Origin: Hymenobacter lapidiphilus
GTDB taxonomy: Bacteria > Bacteroidota > Bacteroidia > Cytophagales > Hymenobacteraceae
Direction of reading: 5' to 3'
DNA: 64,000 bases
NCBI RefSeq assembly: GCF_003417065.2
Contig: NZ_QVLT01000002.1
Location: forward strand, 1-64,000
In this document: in pieces, positions 1 through 9,180 of the stretch
Layout of the letters: every line of letters begins with the position of its first letter
Position numbering within the stretch: position 1 is the first letter of the stretch
The notes under the pieces: generated by a model
Told to the model about the DNA's origin: nothing
Seen by the model: only the letters and a program-made list of their open reading frames with translations
Databases searched by the model: none
Made by a program: the position numbers and the translations under genes

Positions 1-131
1 ACAACCACGCCAAACGGCTTAAGACCTTGCGCGGCCTCACGCCACATGAATTTGTCTGTGCCGAGTGGCAGAAAAACCCCGTTAACTTTACCCAGGACCC
101 GACCCACCTCACGCTGGGACTATACACCTAG
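1..131 (+). pseudogene. IS481-type transposase, C-terminal end only (cut by window edge)
   Basis: The reading frame open at the window edge ends at TAG 129-131 and encodes about 42 residues. It contains the stretch KRLKTLRGLTPHEF followed by a DPTHLTLGLYT-like tail, which matches the C-terminus of IS481-family DDE transposases (typically KxLkxLkGLTPyEfi ... DPtHhtlGLnT). The catalytic DDE residues would lie upstream, outside the window, so intactness cannot be judged. I could not delimit the terminal inverted repeat downstream. Its place beside a polysaccharide cluster suggests insertion-driven remodelling of that locus (inference). Confidence 0.75.
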
Positions 132-366
132 ACTGATAGCAACCTAACGTCGCAACTTAGAAAACGACTTTTCCGCTCCCGGTTTGCTCTGGTAACTTCG
201 GGCCAAAGCACCTGCTTGGCTAGAAGTTACCTCTCTATCTTAAATGGCTTTCGGCTGCCACAGCAACTTCTGATTCGTCTCTTTTAGTCTCGAATGCGCC
301 ACTGCTGGATGGGTGCATTTTGCTGCGGATTTGGCGTGACCTTACATCAGTAATTGCTAAGGCAGT
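132..366. other. intergenic, no gene seen
   Basis: A 235-base gap between the transposase end and the WecE-like gene. It is AT-richer than its surroundings and should hold the IS right end and the promoter of the downstream aminotransferase. I see no confident -7 TAnnTTTG box and no convincing small coding frame. Confidence 0.4.
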
Positions 367-1542
367 ATGGAAAATCAAAAGACCATCATGATAACCTCTG
401 ATTTGCCTCCCGATTTCATTCCGTTCAACCGTCCGCATCTGGCCGGCCCGGAGTTGGAGTATATCCGGCAGGCGGCAGCATCCGGCAAGCTCTCCGGAAA
501 CGGCATGTTTACTCAACGCTGCCAGCAGTTTTTCGAGCAGGACTATGGCATCCCTAAAGTACTGCTAACCACCAGCGGTACCGACGCGCTAGAAATGGCC
601 GCTCTGTTACTCAACCTGCAGCCTGGCGATGAAGTAATTGTCCCCAGCTACACCTTCACTTCCACCGCCAACGCCTTCGTACTGCGCGGGGCTCGTATTG
701 TATTTGCCGACAGCCTCTCCGACCATCCGAACTTGGATGTCGCGCGGTTGGAGGCTCTCATCACCCCGCGTACCCGCGTCATCGTGCCTGTGCACTACGG
801 CGGTCAGCCCTGCAACATGGTCGCTTTACTGTCTCTGGCTCGCCAATACAAACTGTGGGTAGTAGAAGACGCTGCGCAGGCCATAGAGGCCCGCTTCCTG
901 AATCGGCCTTTAGGCACCTTCGGCCATTTAGCAGCTTTTTCCTTCCACGAAACAAAAAACCTCAGTGCTGGTGAGGGTGGTATGCTGGCCATAAATGACG
1001 CGGACCTAGCTACCCGTGCCGAAATAATCTGGGAGAAAGGCACCAACCGCGCTGCTTTTGCCAGGGGTGAGTCCGCCCGCTACGAATGGGTAGATATAGG
1101 GTCCTCCTTTCTGCCCTCAGAACTGAACGCAGCCTATCTGTGGGCGCAGGTAGAAGCCCGGACCATCATTCAGCAGCAAAGGCAGCAGCTTTGGGAAACG
1201 TATGCCAAGGCACTCGCGCCGCTGGCTGCCGCCGGCGCTTTTGGATTACTGCCCGCACTGCCCGACAGTCAGCCTAATTGGCACATTTTTGCGCTGCTAT
1301 GTAATTCACAAACCGAGCGCGACGACCTGCTGGCCCATTTGCGGGAGCAACACATTCTGGCCGTTTTCCACTACCTACCCCTACACCGCAGCCCCTACTA
1401 CACCCCCCGCCATGATGGCCGTCCCCTCCCCCACGCCGACCGTTTCGGCCAGACATTGGTGCGGTTGCCACTTTATCACGAATTGCAACCCGAACAGCAG
1501 GAACGGATAATCGAGGCCATCCGGACATTTTACGAAGCCTAA
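367..1542 (+). CDS. wecE: dTDP-4-amino-4,6-dideoxy-sugar aminotransferase (DegT/DnrJ/EryC1/StrS family, WecE-like)
   Basis: A 391-aa PLP-dependent sugar aminotransferase that would convert a nucleotide-linked 4-keto-6-deoxyhexose into the 4-amino sugar, using glutamate as donor, in the cytoplasm. The N-terminal IPFNRPHLAG signature and overall length match WecE/RffA (TDP-4-oxo-6-deoxy-D-glucose transaminase). The PLP aspartate lies in VVEDAAQA (D168) and the Schiff-base lysine in SFHETKN (K197). The first ATG (367) is used; a second at 388 is possible. It converges on the glycosyltransferase operon with only 22 bases between stop codons. The product probably supplies an amino sugar such as Fuc4N-type residues for a surface glycan (inference). 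Confidence 0.85.
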   Translation: MENQKTIMITSDLPPDFIPFNRPHLAGPELEYIRQAAASGKLSGNGMFTQRCQQFFEQDYGIPKVLLTTSGTDALEMAALLLNLQPGDEVIVPSYTFTSTANAFVLRGARIVFADSLSDHPNLDVARLEALITPRTRVIVPVHYGGQPCNMVALLSLARQYKLWVVEDAAQAIEARFLNRPLGTFGHLAAFSFHETKNLSAGEGGMLAINDADLATRAEIIWEKGTNRAAFARGESARYEWVDIGSSFLPSELNAAYLWAQVEARTIIQQQRQQLWETYAKALAPLAAAGAFGLLPALPDSQPNWHIFALLCNSQTERDDLLAHLREQHILAVFHYLPLHRSPYYTPRHDGRPLPHADRFGQTLVRLPLYHELQPEQQERIIEAIRTFYEA

Positions 1543-1564
1543 CGCCGGAAGTCGGGGCTACGAG

Positions 1565-2698
1565 CTACGCCAATAACTCGTCGTATAGCTGGCCCAGCTG
1601 CTCGTAGCTAGCGGCCGCCCGAAACTTGTGGCGCACGAATTCCCGACCCGCCGCCGCAAACTCCTGCCGCAGATCAGCATCAGCGGCCAGCCGGAGCAAC
1701 GCCTGGGTCATGGCGGGCACGTCGCGGTTGGGCACCAGAAGGCCCGAGCGGCCCGATTCAAATAGCTCAGCCGGGCCACCGCAATCTGTAGCAATAAGGG
1801 GCGTACCGAAGTAAAGCGCGTCGAGACAGGTGAGAGAAAAGGATTCTGATTCGGAGAAATTCAGTACTATATCGGCCTGCTTAATGGCCGCTTCCACATC
1901 ATGTACGAAGTTGCCGAAAGTGACAACCTCACGCAACCCGGCTGTTTCCACGGCAGCTTCGAGTTGTCGTCGATAGATACGGTTTTTATCCAGACCCATG
2001 TCACCGCCAGCAAAGTGCAGGCGTAGGTTGGGCTGCTGTAAGTACGCGGTCTTGAATGCCTGCACGGCGAAATTCTGACCTTTCCCCGGGATATAATTAC
2101 CCAGAAACAGCACCCGTACGGTACCGTCGATTCGGGGAGCCAAGCTAGTGGCCGGGTACTTTTCGCCTTCCGGAATCGGGTCGAAAATGACCTTTATATG
2201 AGATAGTGGTTGAAAGTACGAGTATACCGCCTGCGATACGCACACCACCCGTTGGGCAAGATGCTCGGCCACCCAGCGCCAGGTGCGGGCCAAGGGCTGC
2301 ATCTGGGTATGAGGAAGGAACCGCACATGCGTTACCAGCGGCCGGCCAGTGAGCAGCCGCGCTACTACACCCGTTAGGTTGTAGAAGTCATTCATATGTA
2401 CCGCGGCGGCCTGCTCCTGTCGTATTAGTGCCGCCAATCGCCAACCATTAAGTAGCAGCATCGGTCCGTATAGCAGCAGGTTGCGTACCCGCTTGCTTAT
2501 TTCCACGAAGGGAAGCTCGTACACCCGATAGCCTGCTGTTTCCAGCACTGCCCGCCCCCGACTCCCGCTCGGTAGTACGTATACAAACTCATACCGACCG
2601 CGCAGCCGGTCAGTGGCGTTACGAATGGCCATCAGAGCCCCGGTTACGGCCGTGGAGTTATCAGCAATCAGAATGACGGGCTTGGTTGGCTGGGGCAT
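1565..2698 (-). CDS. glycosyltransferase, GT4-like (GT-B fold)
   Basis: A 377-aa GT-B glycosyltransferase, last gene of the minus-strand polysaccharide run. The C-terminal Rossmann half shows VLFLGNYIPGKGQ and a donor-site segment SESFSLTCLDAL where the usual second Glu of the EX7E motif reads Asp, followed by a GTPLIATDCGGPAE stretch typical of family 4. The open frame extends 12 codons upstream, but the ATG at 2696-2698 overlaps the TAA of the preceding gene (TAATG), so translational coupling favours this start. Donor and acceptor cannot be told from sequence. It acts at the cytoplasmic face of the inner membrane on a lipid-linked glycan (family knowledge). Confidence 0.82.
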   Translation of the reverse strand: MPQPTKPVILIADNSTAVTGALMAIRNATDRLRGRYEFVYVLPSGSRGRAVLETAGYRVYELPFVEISKRVRNLLLYGPMLLLNGWRLAALIRQEQAAAVHMNDFYNLTGVVARLLTGRPLVTHVRFLPHTQMQPLARTWRWVAEHLAQRVVCVSQAVYSYFQPLSHIKVIFDPIPEGEKYPATSLAPRIDGTVRVLFLGNYIPGKGQNFAVQAFKTAYLQQPNLRLHFAGGDMGLDKNRIYRRQLEAAVETAGLREVVTFGNFVHDVEAAIKQADIVLNFSESESFSLTCLDALYFGTPLIATDCGGPAELFESGRSGLLVPNRDVPAMTQALLRLAADADLRQEFAAAGREFVRHKFRAAASYEQLGQLYDELLA

Positions 2699-3948
2699 TA
2701 TTTTGCTAATACATCTTCGAGCACGGCCACCCACTGACGGAAAATCTTTTCCCGGGTGAAATCCTGCATGCGTTGGCTGGCGAGCTTACCCAGCCGCTCC
2801 CGCTCGGCCGCATCGCCAAGCAATTGATCGAGCGTTTCCGTCCATACCTGCTGGTCGGCCGCCAAGCTGGCTGGCTGGTTGAGCATAGGCATCAGCATCC
2901 CGAACTCAGCCCGTTCGGCCGCCCGGATTGCGGTACTAGGGGTGGTAGTACTGGGAGCCAGGATTTCGCGGGGGCCCGTCGGACAGTCGGTGGTTACGGC
3001 CGGTACGCCGCAAATCATAGCCTCGCCCAAGGCCATCGGGAAACCTTCCCAAGCCGAAGGGAACACAAACAGCGAAGCCGGCCGGATATACTTAAACGGA
3101 TTCTGTTGGAGGCCCAGAAAATACACGTCGAACTCGGTGGTCAGCAACTCCCCGCTCCAGGCCTCATACACCCGCAGGCCTAACTGGCGGGCGTGGCGGG
3201 TAAGGTCGTCGCGCAGTTCCCCATCACCCACGAAAACCAGCTTAGCTGGCCGCCGCTTAATAAGGGCAGCTAAGGAATCAAGCAACGGAGCCTGGTTTTT
3301 CTGGATGGTGAGGCGCCCCGAAGTCACAAGCACTGGAGCCGAATCGTACACGGCCTGCTCCTGCGGCGTCAACGGCTCCCGGGACTTCTCTTCAATCTGG
3401 GCTACTTCAAAGAAGTTGTTGATAGTTACCAGCTTCTCCGGCTTCACTCCAAAGCCCTCAATCAGTTCGGGGTTGATGTCACGGCTTACCGTCACGATTT
3501 TATCGGCGCGGTTATAGAGGCCCGGCATCAGTACTTTCTTGCGCAGCCAGCCCACTAAGCCCGTAATATTACCGTCGTGTAGCTTAGAACCGTGAATGCA
3601 GAGCACCACCTTCTCAGGCCCCTTGCTCAACAGATTCACGTAGTCGGCCCCTTCCAGATGGCTCACGCACACATCAGTATGCAGGCGGCGCTTGAGGGCC
3701 CGCAGGCGCCCGATACGACGGCCAAAGTTGCGGATCTTGTCTAACGGACTCCCTCCCCCCGCCACTTCTAGGCTCCGCACTTCGTTGCCGCTGGGGTACA
3801 TGTCGCCGCCGTCTAGGTTGAACACCGCTTCCGTTACGACGTAATACTTGGCCAGCTCCACGCTATGGTCGTGGAAGACGCGCTGCGCACCACCCAGGCC
3901 CAGGTTGGAAATCAGTAACAGGAGGTTGCGGGGAGTAGAAGAGAACAT
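2698..3948 (-). CDS. glycosyltransferase, GT4-like
   Basis: A 416-aa retaining GT-B glycosyltransferase. The N-terminus has the sugar-nucleotide GT hallmark NLGLGGAQR. The C-terminal half has SGRLTIQKNQ and an intact EX7E-type donor motif in AWEGFPMALGEAM followed by CGVPAVTTDCPTGPREIL. The open frame extends 20 residues upstream, but the ATG at 3946-3948 places the protein start directly before the LLLLISNLGLGGAQ strand and only 2 bases after the preceding stop (TAA 3951-3953). The stop overlaps the next start. Tight spacing indicates one polycistronic transcript with its neighbours. Substrate unknown. Confidence 0.85.
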   Translation of the reverse strand: MFSSTPRNLLLLISNLGLGGAQRVFHDHSVELAKYYVVTEAVFNLDGGDMYPSGNEVRSLEVAGGGSPLDKIRNFGRRIGRLRALKRRLHTDVCVSHLEGADYVNLLSKGPEKVVLCIHGSKLHDGNITGLVGWLRKKVLMPGLYNRADKIVTVSRDINPELIEGFGVKPEKLVTINNFFEVAQIEEKSREPLTPQEQAVYDSAPVLVTSGRLTIQKNQAPLLDSLAALIKRRPAKLVFVGDGELRDDLTRHARQLGLRVYEAWSGELLTTEFDVYFLGLQQNPFKYIRPASLFVFPSAWEGFPMALGEAMICGVPAVTTDCPTGPREILAPSTTTPSTAIRAAERAEFGMLMPMLNQPASLAADQQVWTETLDQLLGDAAERERLGKLASQRMQDFTREKIFRQWVAVLEDVLAK

Positions 3949-3950
3949 AA

Positions 3951-5183
3951 TTACTGGTGTAGCGCGTTGATACTCTCCTGGTACAGTTGGGTGTAGGCGG
4001 CTATGCAACGGCTCATATCAAATTTGGTGAAGGCCTGCCGAGCCAGTTGTTGATGCTGGGCTAGCAGTACTGCATTGGTAGCATACTGGTGCATCGCTTG
4101 ATATAACAGATCCATATCGGCCAGCCCTTCTTGCGGGAACTCAATCAACAAACCAGCCTCATGCCCCTCATCAGTGCGAATCATTTGCCGAATTTCTCCC
4201 ACATCGGTAGAGATAACCGCTTTCCCGCAGAACAAATACTCGGCAATGGAATTGGGCAGACTTTCTTTGAGGGACGAAGCCAGAATCCCCACATCGAGAC
4301 TCCCCACGCAGTCGATAGGGTTGTTCACGAACCCCAGAAAGCGCAGACTTTTATCGCCTTGATATTTTTCGCTTAACTGCGTCAAAAAGGGACTAGCTCC
4401 AACTAAGAGTAGATTTGTTGGACGGGATATTTCGGCACTTAACCGCTGATAGGCTTGGATAACTGGCTCCCACCCCTTTTCCGGTACACCGCGCGCAACC
4501 ATTCCGAACACCAGCGCTTCAGAAGGTATGCTCAACTGCTGGCGGGTGTATTTAGGAGCTTCAGCTGATACGCGGCCTTCCAAACCGTTGTATATCTGGC
4601 GTAGTAAAATCTTACCGGATAGCGTGTGATTGAGGTGAATAGCTTCCAGGTTCTGCTCCGAAAGATAGGCGACCCCATTCGTACGGGCAATGGTACTGGC
4701 CAGTTTCGTAAGATACCCCGGAATAACGTACTGCTGCTGCTGCCGGTAAAACGCCAGAAACTGCTCGTAATCACCGTGCATAGTCACAATCAATGGAACG
4801 CGCGGGAAATCTTTTACTACTTCCGCCAGCAAAGCATCCGCCTTGAACGTATTACTGCTCACGACTTCAATATGCTTATCCCACAATACCTGGCGCAGGT
4901 GGCCCACCAGTGCTCGGCGGCGTAAGCTTATTGCATAGCCGTGCCGTTGGAACCAGTCATCGGCACGCAGCAGTAAGGTATCCATGCTGCTTGCGGCCGG
5001 ACGGTACTCTACTAGTTCTACGTCCGGGGCCAGCCTTTTTACCAAGTCATGCTCCGTGTACTGCCAATACATAGCGTATAGGTACACGCGGTGCCCGGCT
5101 TCATGTAAGGCCTGTGCCAACCGGAGCGCGAACGTCTGAGCGCCTCCAATTCGTAATTCTTCAACAGCAACGAGTATATTCAT
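3951..5183 (-). CDS. glycosyltransferase, GT4-like (tandem paralog of next upstream gene)
   Basis: A 410-aa GT-B glycosyltransferase. It opens with an ILVAVEELRIGGAQ strand-loop, carries FGMVARGVPEKGW at the start of the donor domain and the EX7E-type motif KESLPNSIAEYLFCGKAV. It is clearly paralogous to the upstream gene at 5215-6435, which shares EDLRTGGAQKFALRLAQAL and VARGIPEKGW, so the pair arose by tandem duplication and may add two related sugars in sequence (inference). Start ATG at 5181-5183 is well placed. Codon use and GC are lower than in the genes right of 8265, as for the whole cluster. Confidence 0.85.
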   Translation of the reverse strand: MNILVAVEELRIGGAQTFALRLAQALHEAGHRVYLYAMYWQYTEHDLVKRLAPDVELVEYRPAASSMDTLLLRADDWFQRHGYAISLRRRALVGHLRQVLWDKHIEVVSSNTFKADALLAEVVKDFPRVPLIVTMHGDYEQFLAFYRQQQQYVIPGYLTKLASTIARTNGVAYLSEQNLEAIHLNHTLSGKILLRQIYNGLEGRVSAEAPKYTRQQLSIPSEALVFGMVARGVPEKGWEPVIQAYQRLSAEISRPTNLLLVGASPFLTQLSEKYQGDKSLRFLGFVNNPIDCVGSLDVGILASSLKESLPNSIAEYLFCGKAVISTDVGEIRQMIRTDEGHEAGLLIEFPQEGLADMDLLYQAMHQYATNAVLLAQHQQLARQAFTKFDMSRCIAAYTQLYQESINALHQ

Positions 5184-5214
5184 GTCTTATTTTCAGCTTC
5201 AACTACTTAGCCAG

Positions 5215-6435
5215 TTAGCCAACCTGATTCTGTTTCAATGGCCGAACCACCTGCTGGAACACCTCCTCATATTGTCGCAGGCAGTGGGACATTCGGAATT
5301 TCTCAAACGCCAGGGTTGCCCGCTGCTGATGCTCTTCCAGCAAGGCCGGCTGCGTCAGGTACGCACGCATCGCTTCCGTCAGATGCCTAGGGTCGGTGAG
5401 CTGCCAGTTAGCCTGCTCCAGCAACACGCTTGCTAGGCCCGCTTTGGAAGCAAGCATGGCCGGCACTTCCCCAATACGGCTGGCAATAACCGGCTTGCCG
5501 CACGACAGGTATTCGGTAATGGAGTTGGGCAGACTCTCGGCGTGGAAATAGCTAGGCAGCAGCCCCACGTCGAAGATATCCACCCAGTCGATGGGGTTGC
5601 GGGAAAAGCCGGTAAAGTGTAGGCGCGGATGCGGATGCTGCCGGCGCAACTCCGTGAGGTAGTCGCTCTCCCCTACCAGCACTAGGTGCAGCTCCGGGTG
5701 CGCCGCTTCAAGAGCCAGAAACGAATTCACGGCGTAGCCCCATCCCTTTTCAGGAATCCCGCGCGCCACCATGCCAAATACCCGGGCATCGGCCGGAACG
5801 CACAGGGCAGCCTGGGTATGCGTCAGCTTCTCCGCCGAAAATTGCCCGTCGAAGCCGCTGTAGATTTTCCTGTTGAGCACTGAGTGCAGGGGCCGGACCC
5901 CGCGCTGCCCAAAAATCTCCAAGTTCTTGCTGGTCAGGCACACTACGGCGGCCGCCTGTTGCAGAGCAAAATTACCCTTGGGCGTTACTTCGGGCGCATC
6001 GGCCTTGTGCAGAAACAGCTCGTAGCAGCCGTGCATGGTAATCACCAGAAGAATGCCGAGCCCCTGCAACGCCTTAGCGGCGGCATAGTCAGCATTGATG
6101 GTGTGGCTAATTACCACATCGGGGGCTAGGCGCTCAATTGTCTGGCGCAGGTAGCGGATCATCAGCGCCTCGCGCAGCCAATCAGGGCAGCCCAGGCGGC
6201 GGCCCAACCCGACAGCTTTGCGCAGCATCGCATCCAACTTCGGCGACAGCAAGCCATAGGAAATCACTGACACCCCAAGAGCAAGCTGCTGGATTAGATT
6301 CTGATTTACCAGGTGCGCATGCTGGTCATACAGGTGTACCGTGTGACCCACTACCTGCAAGGCCTGCGCCAGGCGCAGGGCAAACTTTTGGGCGCCGCCC
6401 GTGCGCAGATCCTCCAGAACAATCAGAATTTTCAC
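5215..6435 (-). CDS. glycosyltransferase, GT4-like (tandem paralog of next downstream gene)
   Basis: A 406-aa GT-B glycosyltransferase with an N-terminal ILIVLEDLRTGGAQ segment, VFGMVARGIPEKGW, and a donor-binding AESLPNSITEYLSCGKPV motif containing the paired glutamates. Similarity to the gene at 3951-5183 runs along the whole length. It begins 3 bases after the stop of the GT61 gene (6439) and ends 31 bases before the next start, so it belongs to the same operon. Expected role: transfer of a nucleotide-activated sugar to a growing lipid-linked glycan. The exact sugar cannot be assigned. Confidence 0.85.
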   Translation of the reverse strand: MKILIVLEDLRTGGAQKFALRLAQALQVVGHTVHLYDQHAHLVNQNLIQQLALGVSVISYGLLSPKLDAMLRKAVGLGRRLGCPDWLREALMIRYLRQTIERLAPDVVISHTINADYAAAKALQGLGILLVITMHGCYELFLHKADAPEVTPKGNFALQQAAAVVCLTSKNLEIFGQRGVRPLHSVLNRKIYSGFDGQFSAEKLTHTQAALCVPADARVFGMVARGIPEKGWGYAVNSFLALEAAHPELHLVLVGESDYLTELRRQHPHPRLHFTGFSRNPIDWVDIFDVGLLPSYFHAESLPNSITEYLSCGKPVIASRIGEVPAMLASKAGLASVLLEQANWQLTDPRHLTEAMRAYLTQPALLEEHQQRATLAFEKFRMSHCLRQYEEVFQQVVRPLKQNQVG

Positions 6436-6438
6436 GCT

Positions 6439-7611
6439 TTAGGAAACGGCTGGAACGGGTGGGAGTTCCGTGAGTCCGTACACGCGGCCGGGGTACTGGT
6501 TGGTTAGCATGCGTTCCACGGCAGCTTCCAGCACGGTTACATCTACTGGGTACTCCTGGCCGTCACGCATGTTGCCGCCCACTACCACGTCATAATAGCG
6601 GATTCCCATAGCATATGCCTGCCAGTAATATAGCGGCATAAGGTAATTACGAGGCATAATCTCGATAACATGGCTTTGGGCGTAGTTCATGAAAAACTGC
6701 TGAATCATGCCAGCCCCGTGTAGCGCCACCAGATATTCGGTTTCCTGAAACAACTGGGCCTGCTGCTCGATGGTGAGGTTTTCGGCAAACATCTCCTCGA
6801 AGCCGTGGCGCTTGAGCATGGCTACTACCTCGGCCTCATTGTCGAGGTAGCGGCCGTAGCGGTTCCGGTCCCGGTTCAGGAATACCTTGCGCCATGGCTT
6901 CACATAAGGCATCGCGTACAGCTCGCGCATGGTGCGCCAGGCAGCGGGGCTAAAGGAGGCCGTTTGCAGCTTGTAGAGCTTCTTTACCTGCACCCACTCC
7001 ACGTCGCCCACCACGTACCAGTCCAACTGCCGCACTTGCGGGCTACCCTGATATAGGTACTGGAAGTACACCGTATCGTACATCTTTTTGGTGATGAGGA
7101 TAGGCGTGTCCCGGGGCAGGCCGCTCCGCTCCCACTGTTGCAGGCTAATGAGCGCATCGACCAAGTGGTGATAGTAATTGCGTGTGGCCGAGCCGTCGTA
7201 CCAGATGGCCATATCCAACTGCGTAACGCTGGAGGGGCGCATCAGATAGGGCAGAATGTACGGGTACTGCCGGTCGTGTTTGTACACCACGGTTTGCTCC
7301 ACCAGTTCCCGCCCGGCTCGGATGCCGAGCAGGCGCTCCGGTTCCAGTAATACATCTTCCACTTCCACCACAAAGCTTTCCTGCATGGTCCAGCGCTTGT
7401 TGTCTTCGGCCACGAACTCGCTGAATACCGGGTCGGCGAATTCGGTGGGAACATCGGCAAAAATCTCGTCGGTCTGGCGGTACAGGTAGCGAAAGCCGGG
7501 GCCATCCTGGCGGTTTTTCCAGTAGCCGGCCGCCGCTTTGCGACCCAGGCCGGTACGCCAGAGCAGCGTGCGGGTGGCTTTGTTGAGGAAGCTGGTAACG
7601 GAGGTCGTCAT
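6439..7611 (-). CDS. glycosyltransferase family 61 protein
   Basis: A 390-aa protein of the GT61 (DUF563) type. Visible hallmarks are the central NYYHHLVDAL segment, the KVFLNRDRNRYGRYLDNE region and the ALHGAGMIQQFF motif near residue 300, which in this family forms part of the nucleotide-sugar site, followed by VIEIMPRNY. The open frame extends 27 codons further, but ATG 7609-7611 (MTTSVTSFLNKATRTLLWR) gives a normal N-terminus and sits 37 bases after the flippase stop. GT61 enzymes occur in plant xylan/N-glycan and in bacterial capsule or LPS synthesis; here the latter is implied by the neighbours. Confidence 0.8.
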   Translation of the reverse strand: MTTSVTSFLNKATRTLLWRTGLGRKAAAGYWKNRQDGPGFRYLYRQTDEIFADVPTEFADPVFSEFVAEDNKRWTMQESFVVEVEDVLLEPERLLGIRAGRELVEQTVVYKHDRQYPYILPYLMRPSSVTQLDMAIWYDGSATRNYYHHLVDALISLQQWERSGLPRDTPILITKKMYDTVYFQYLYQGSPQVRQLDWYVVGDVEWVQVKKLYKLQTASFSPAAWRTMRELYAMPYVKPWRKVFLNRDRNRYGRYLDNEAEVVAMLKRHGFEEMFAENLTIEQQAQLFQETEYLVALHGAGMIQQFFMNYAQSHVIEIMPRNYLMPLYYWQAYAMGIRYYDVVVGGNMRDGQEYPVDVTVLEAAVERMLTNQYPGRVYGLTELPPVPAVS

Positions 7612-7648
7612 GGCAGGCAAAAAAACGGCCGCATCGGCGGCCGCGAAA

Positions 7649-8263
7649 CTAGGATTGAACGAGCAGGTAGCGACGGAAACGCAGTGGCACATATTCGCCC
7701 AAGGTCTTGCGCAGATACACCACCCAGACGAAGATGCCCATCAGCAAAGATACAACGGCTCCGATGGGCAGGAACCACAGCCAGTGATTGAACACGGGGA
7801 TGGTGTCCAGCTTCTGCACCAGTAAGTAAAGGCCGATTCCAACCGCGCTAATGCCCAGCGTGGGTCCTATGATAGGCCGCACCAGCGAGTCCATCCATGA
7901 AATTTCCAGGTGCTTACGTAGCAGGAAGGGCACGTACCAGAACGACGTAAGCATCGCCGCAATGATGGTACCGAGCAAGATTCCGCTCATGCCCAGCTTG
8001 TAGCCCAGCCAGATGGAAAGCGTCAGGTTCAGGCCCGCCTCCACCATGGCGGCAAAGCTCAAGGGCCGGGCAATACCCTTGGCATTGAGGAAGAAAACAC
8101 CGGTCCTCGTAATGGTTTGCTGCACCATAATAATGAGGGCCAGGATCAGTACCTGCTGACCAGCGAAGAAATCCGGCCCTACCCACAGCCGGATAAACCA
8201 CTCATCCAGGGTCAGCATCAGCCAGAACGCCGCTAGGCTCATCACCACAATCAGTAGCATCAT
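7649..8263 (-). pseudogene. Wzx-type oligosaccharide flippase, C-terminal fragment (N-terminal half missing)
   Basis: Only about 204 residues remain of a MATE-like polysaccharide biosynthesis/flippase protein, normally near 480 aa. The fragment begins in FHRMMLLIVVMSLAAFWLML and contains WFIRLWVGPDFFAGQ, an ITRTGVFFLNAKG loop and about five hydrophobic membrane segments, ending in a basic tail. Upstream of about 8270 the frame runs into antisense-type low-complexity sequence that belongs to the ThiF-like gene in another frame, so the first 270 or so residues of the flippase are absent. A flippase would export the lipid-linked repeat unit made by the downstream glycosyltransferases. The ATG at 8263 is nominal. 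Confidence 0.75.
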
Positions 8264-9048
8264 ACGGTGGAAATACAGGCGGCCCGGGCCGGACCTTCGT
8301 GCACCACAATTTCGGCTACCGCCTCGGGGCGGCGGGCGAAGCGCAGGGTGCGCGTCTGGAAGGTGAGGGCGTCGAACAGCCAGAGCCGGCCACTCAGCAC
8401 CTCGCCCAGGCCCAGCAGTACCTTCAGCGTTTCGGTGGCCTGGGCCGTGCCCACCACGCCGGGCAGCACCCCCAGCACCCCGGTAGCCGAGCAGTTCGGA
8501 GCCTCGTCGGCCCCCGGCGGCACCGGGAACAAGCAGCGGTACGTGGGCCCGCCCGCGTAATTGAACACCGACACCTGCCCCTCGAACTTGTAGATGGCCC
8601 CCGACACGAGGGGCCGCCCCAGCAGCACGCAGGCGTCGTTGAGCAGGTAGCGGGTGGCGAAGTTGTCGGTGCCGTCTACCACCACGTCGTAGGCTTCCAC
8701 CAGCGCCCGCACGTTGCCCAAATCCAGCCGCAGCGCGTGTACTTCGGTCCGCACCAGCGGGTTCAGCCGGGCCAGCACCTTGGCGGCGGTTTCGGCCTTG
8801 CTGCGCCCCACATCGGCCGGCCCGAACAGGATCTGGCGGTGCAGGTTGCTCTCGTCCACCACGTCGGCATCCACGATGCCCAGCGTGCCCACCCCCGCGG
8901 CGGCCAGGTACTGCAACACGGGGCAGCCCAGCCCGCCCGCGCCCACCACCAGCACCCGGGCCGCCTTGAGCTTCAGCTGGCCGGCCTCGCCAATCTCGGC
9001 CAGCTGCAAGTGGCGGCGGTAGCGGCAGGTTTCTTCGGGGGTGAGCAT
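8260..9048 (-). pseudogene. ThiF/MoeB/HesA family adenylyltransferase, probably 3'-truncated
   Basis: 262 residues of an E1-like enzyme that adenylates the C-terminus of a small sulfur-carrier protein (ThiS or MoaD type). Visible: RYRRHLQL near the start, ATP-binding VVGAGGLGCPV (about 34-44), catalytic Arg in NLHRQILFG, VVDGTDNFATRYLLND, and GGPTYRCLFP with a downstream PNCSATGVLG. E. coli-type enzymes end at this length with a C-terminal CxxC; Bacteroidota homologs usually continue into a rhodanese domain of about 100 aa. Here both are missing: the frame ends ARAACISTV and the TGA at 8260-8262 lies within the flippase-like sequence. I therefore infer truncation by the junction near 8265. 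The adenylating core itself is intact. Confidence 0.7.
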
Positions 9049-9072
9049 GGGCAGGTTGGGGTTGGTAGAACG

Positions 9073-9180
9073 GCGTAGCGACGCAACAGCTGGAGTCTCG
9101 ACATTGAACGATGTGATACAGGACGAACAACATTGACACCATCAGCAACGACGAAACTCCAACTGTTGTGTCGCTACGGC
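9073..9180. repeat. inverted-repeat element, GTAGCGAC type
   Basis: Arms of about 24 bases (GCGTAGCGACGCAACAG... at 9073-9096 and its near-complement at 9156-9180) enclose a loop of about 60 bases. It starts after AGAACG, the terminus seen in other elements of this window. The right arm contributes the TAG stop (9174-9176) of the gene at 9174-9593. It may also act as a transcription end between that gene and the ThiF-like gene. Confidence 0.7.
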
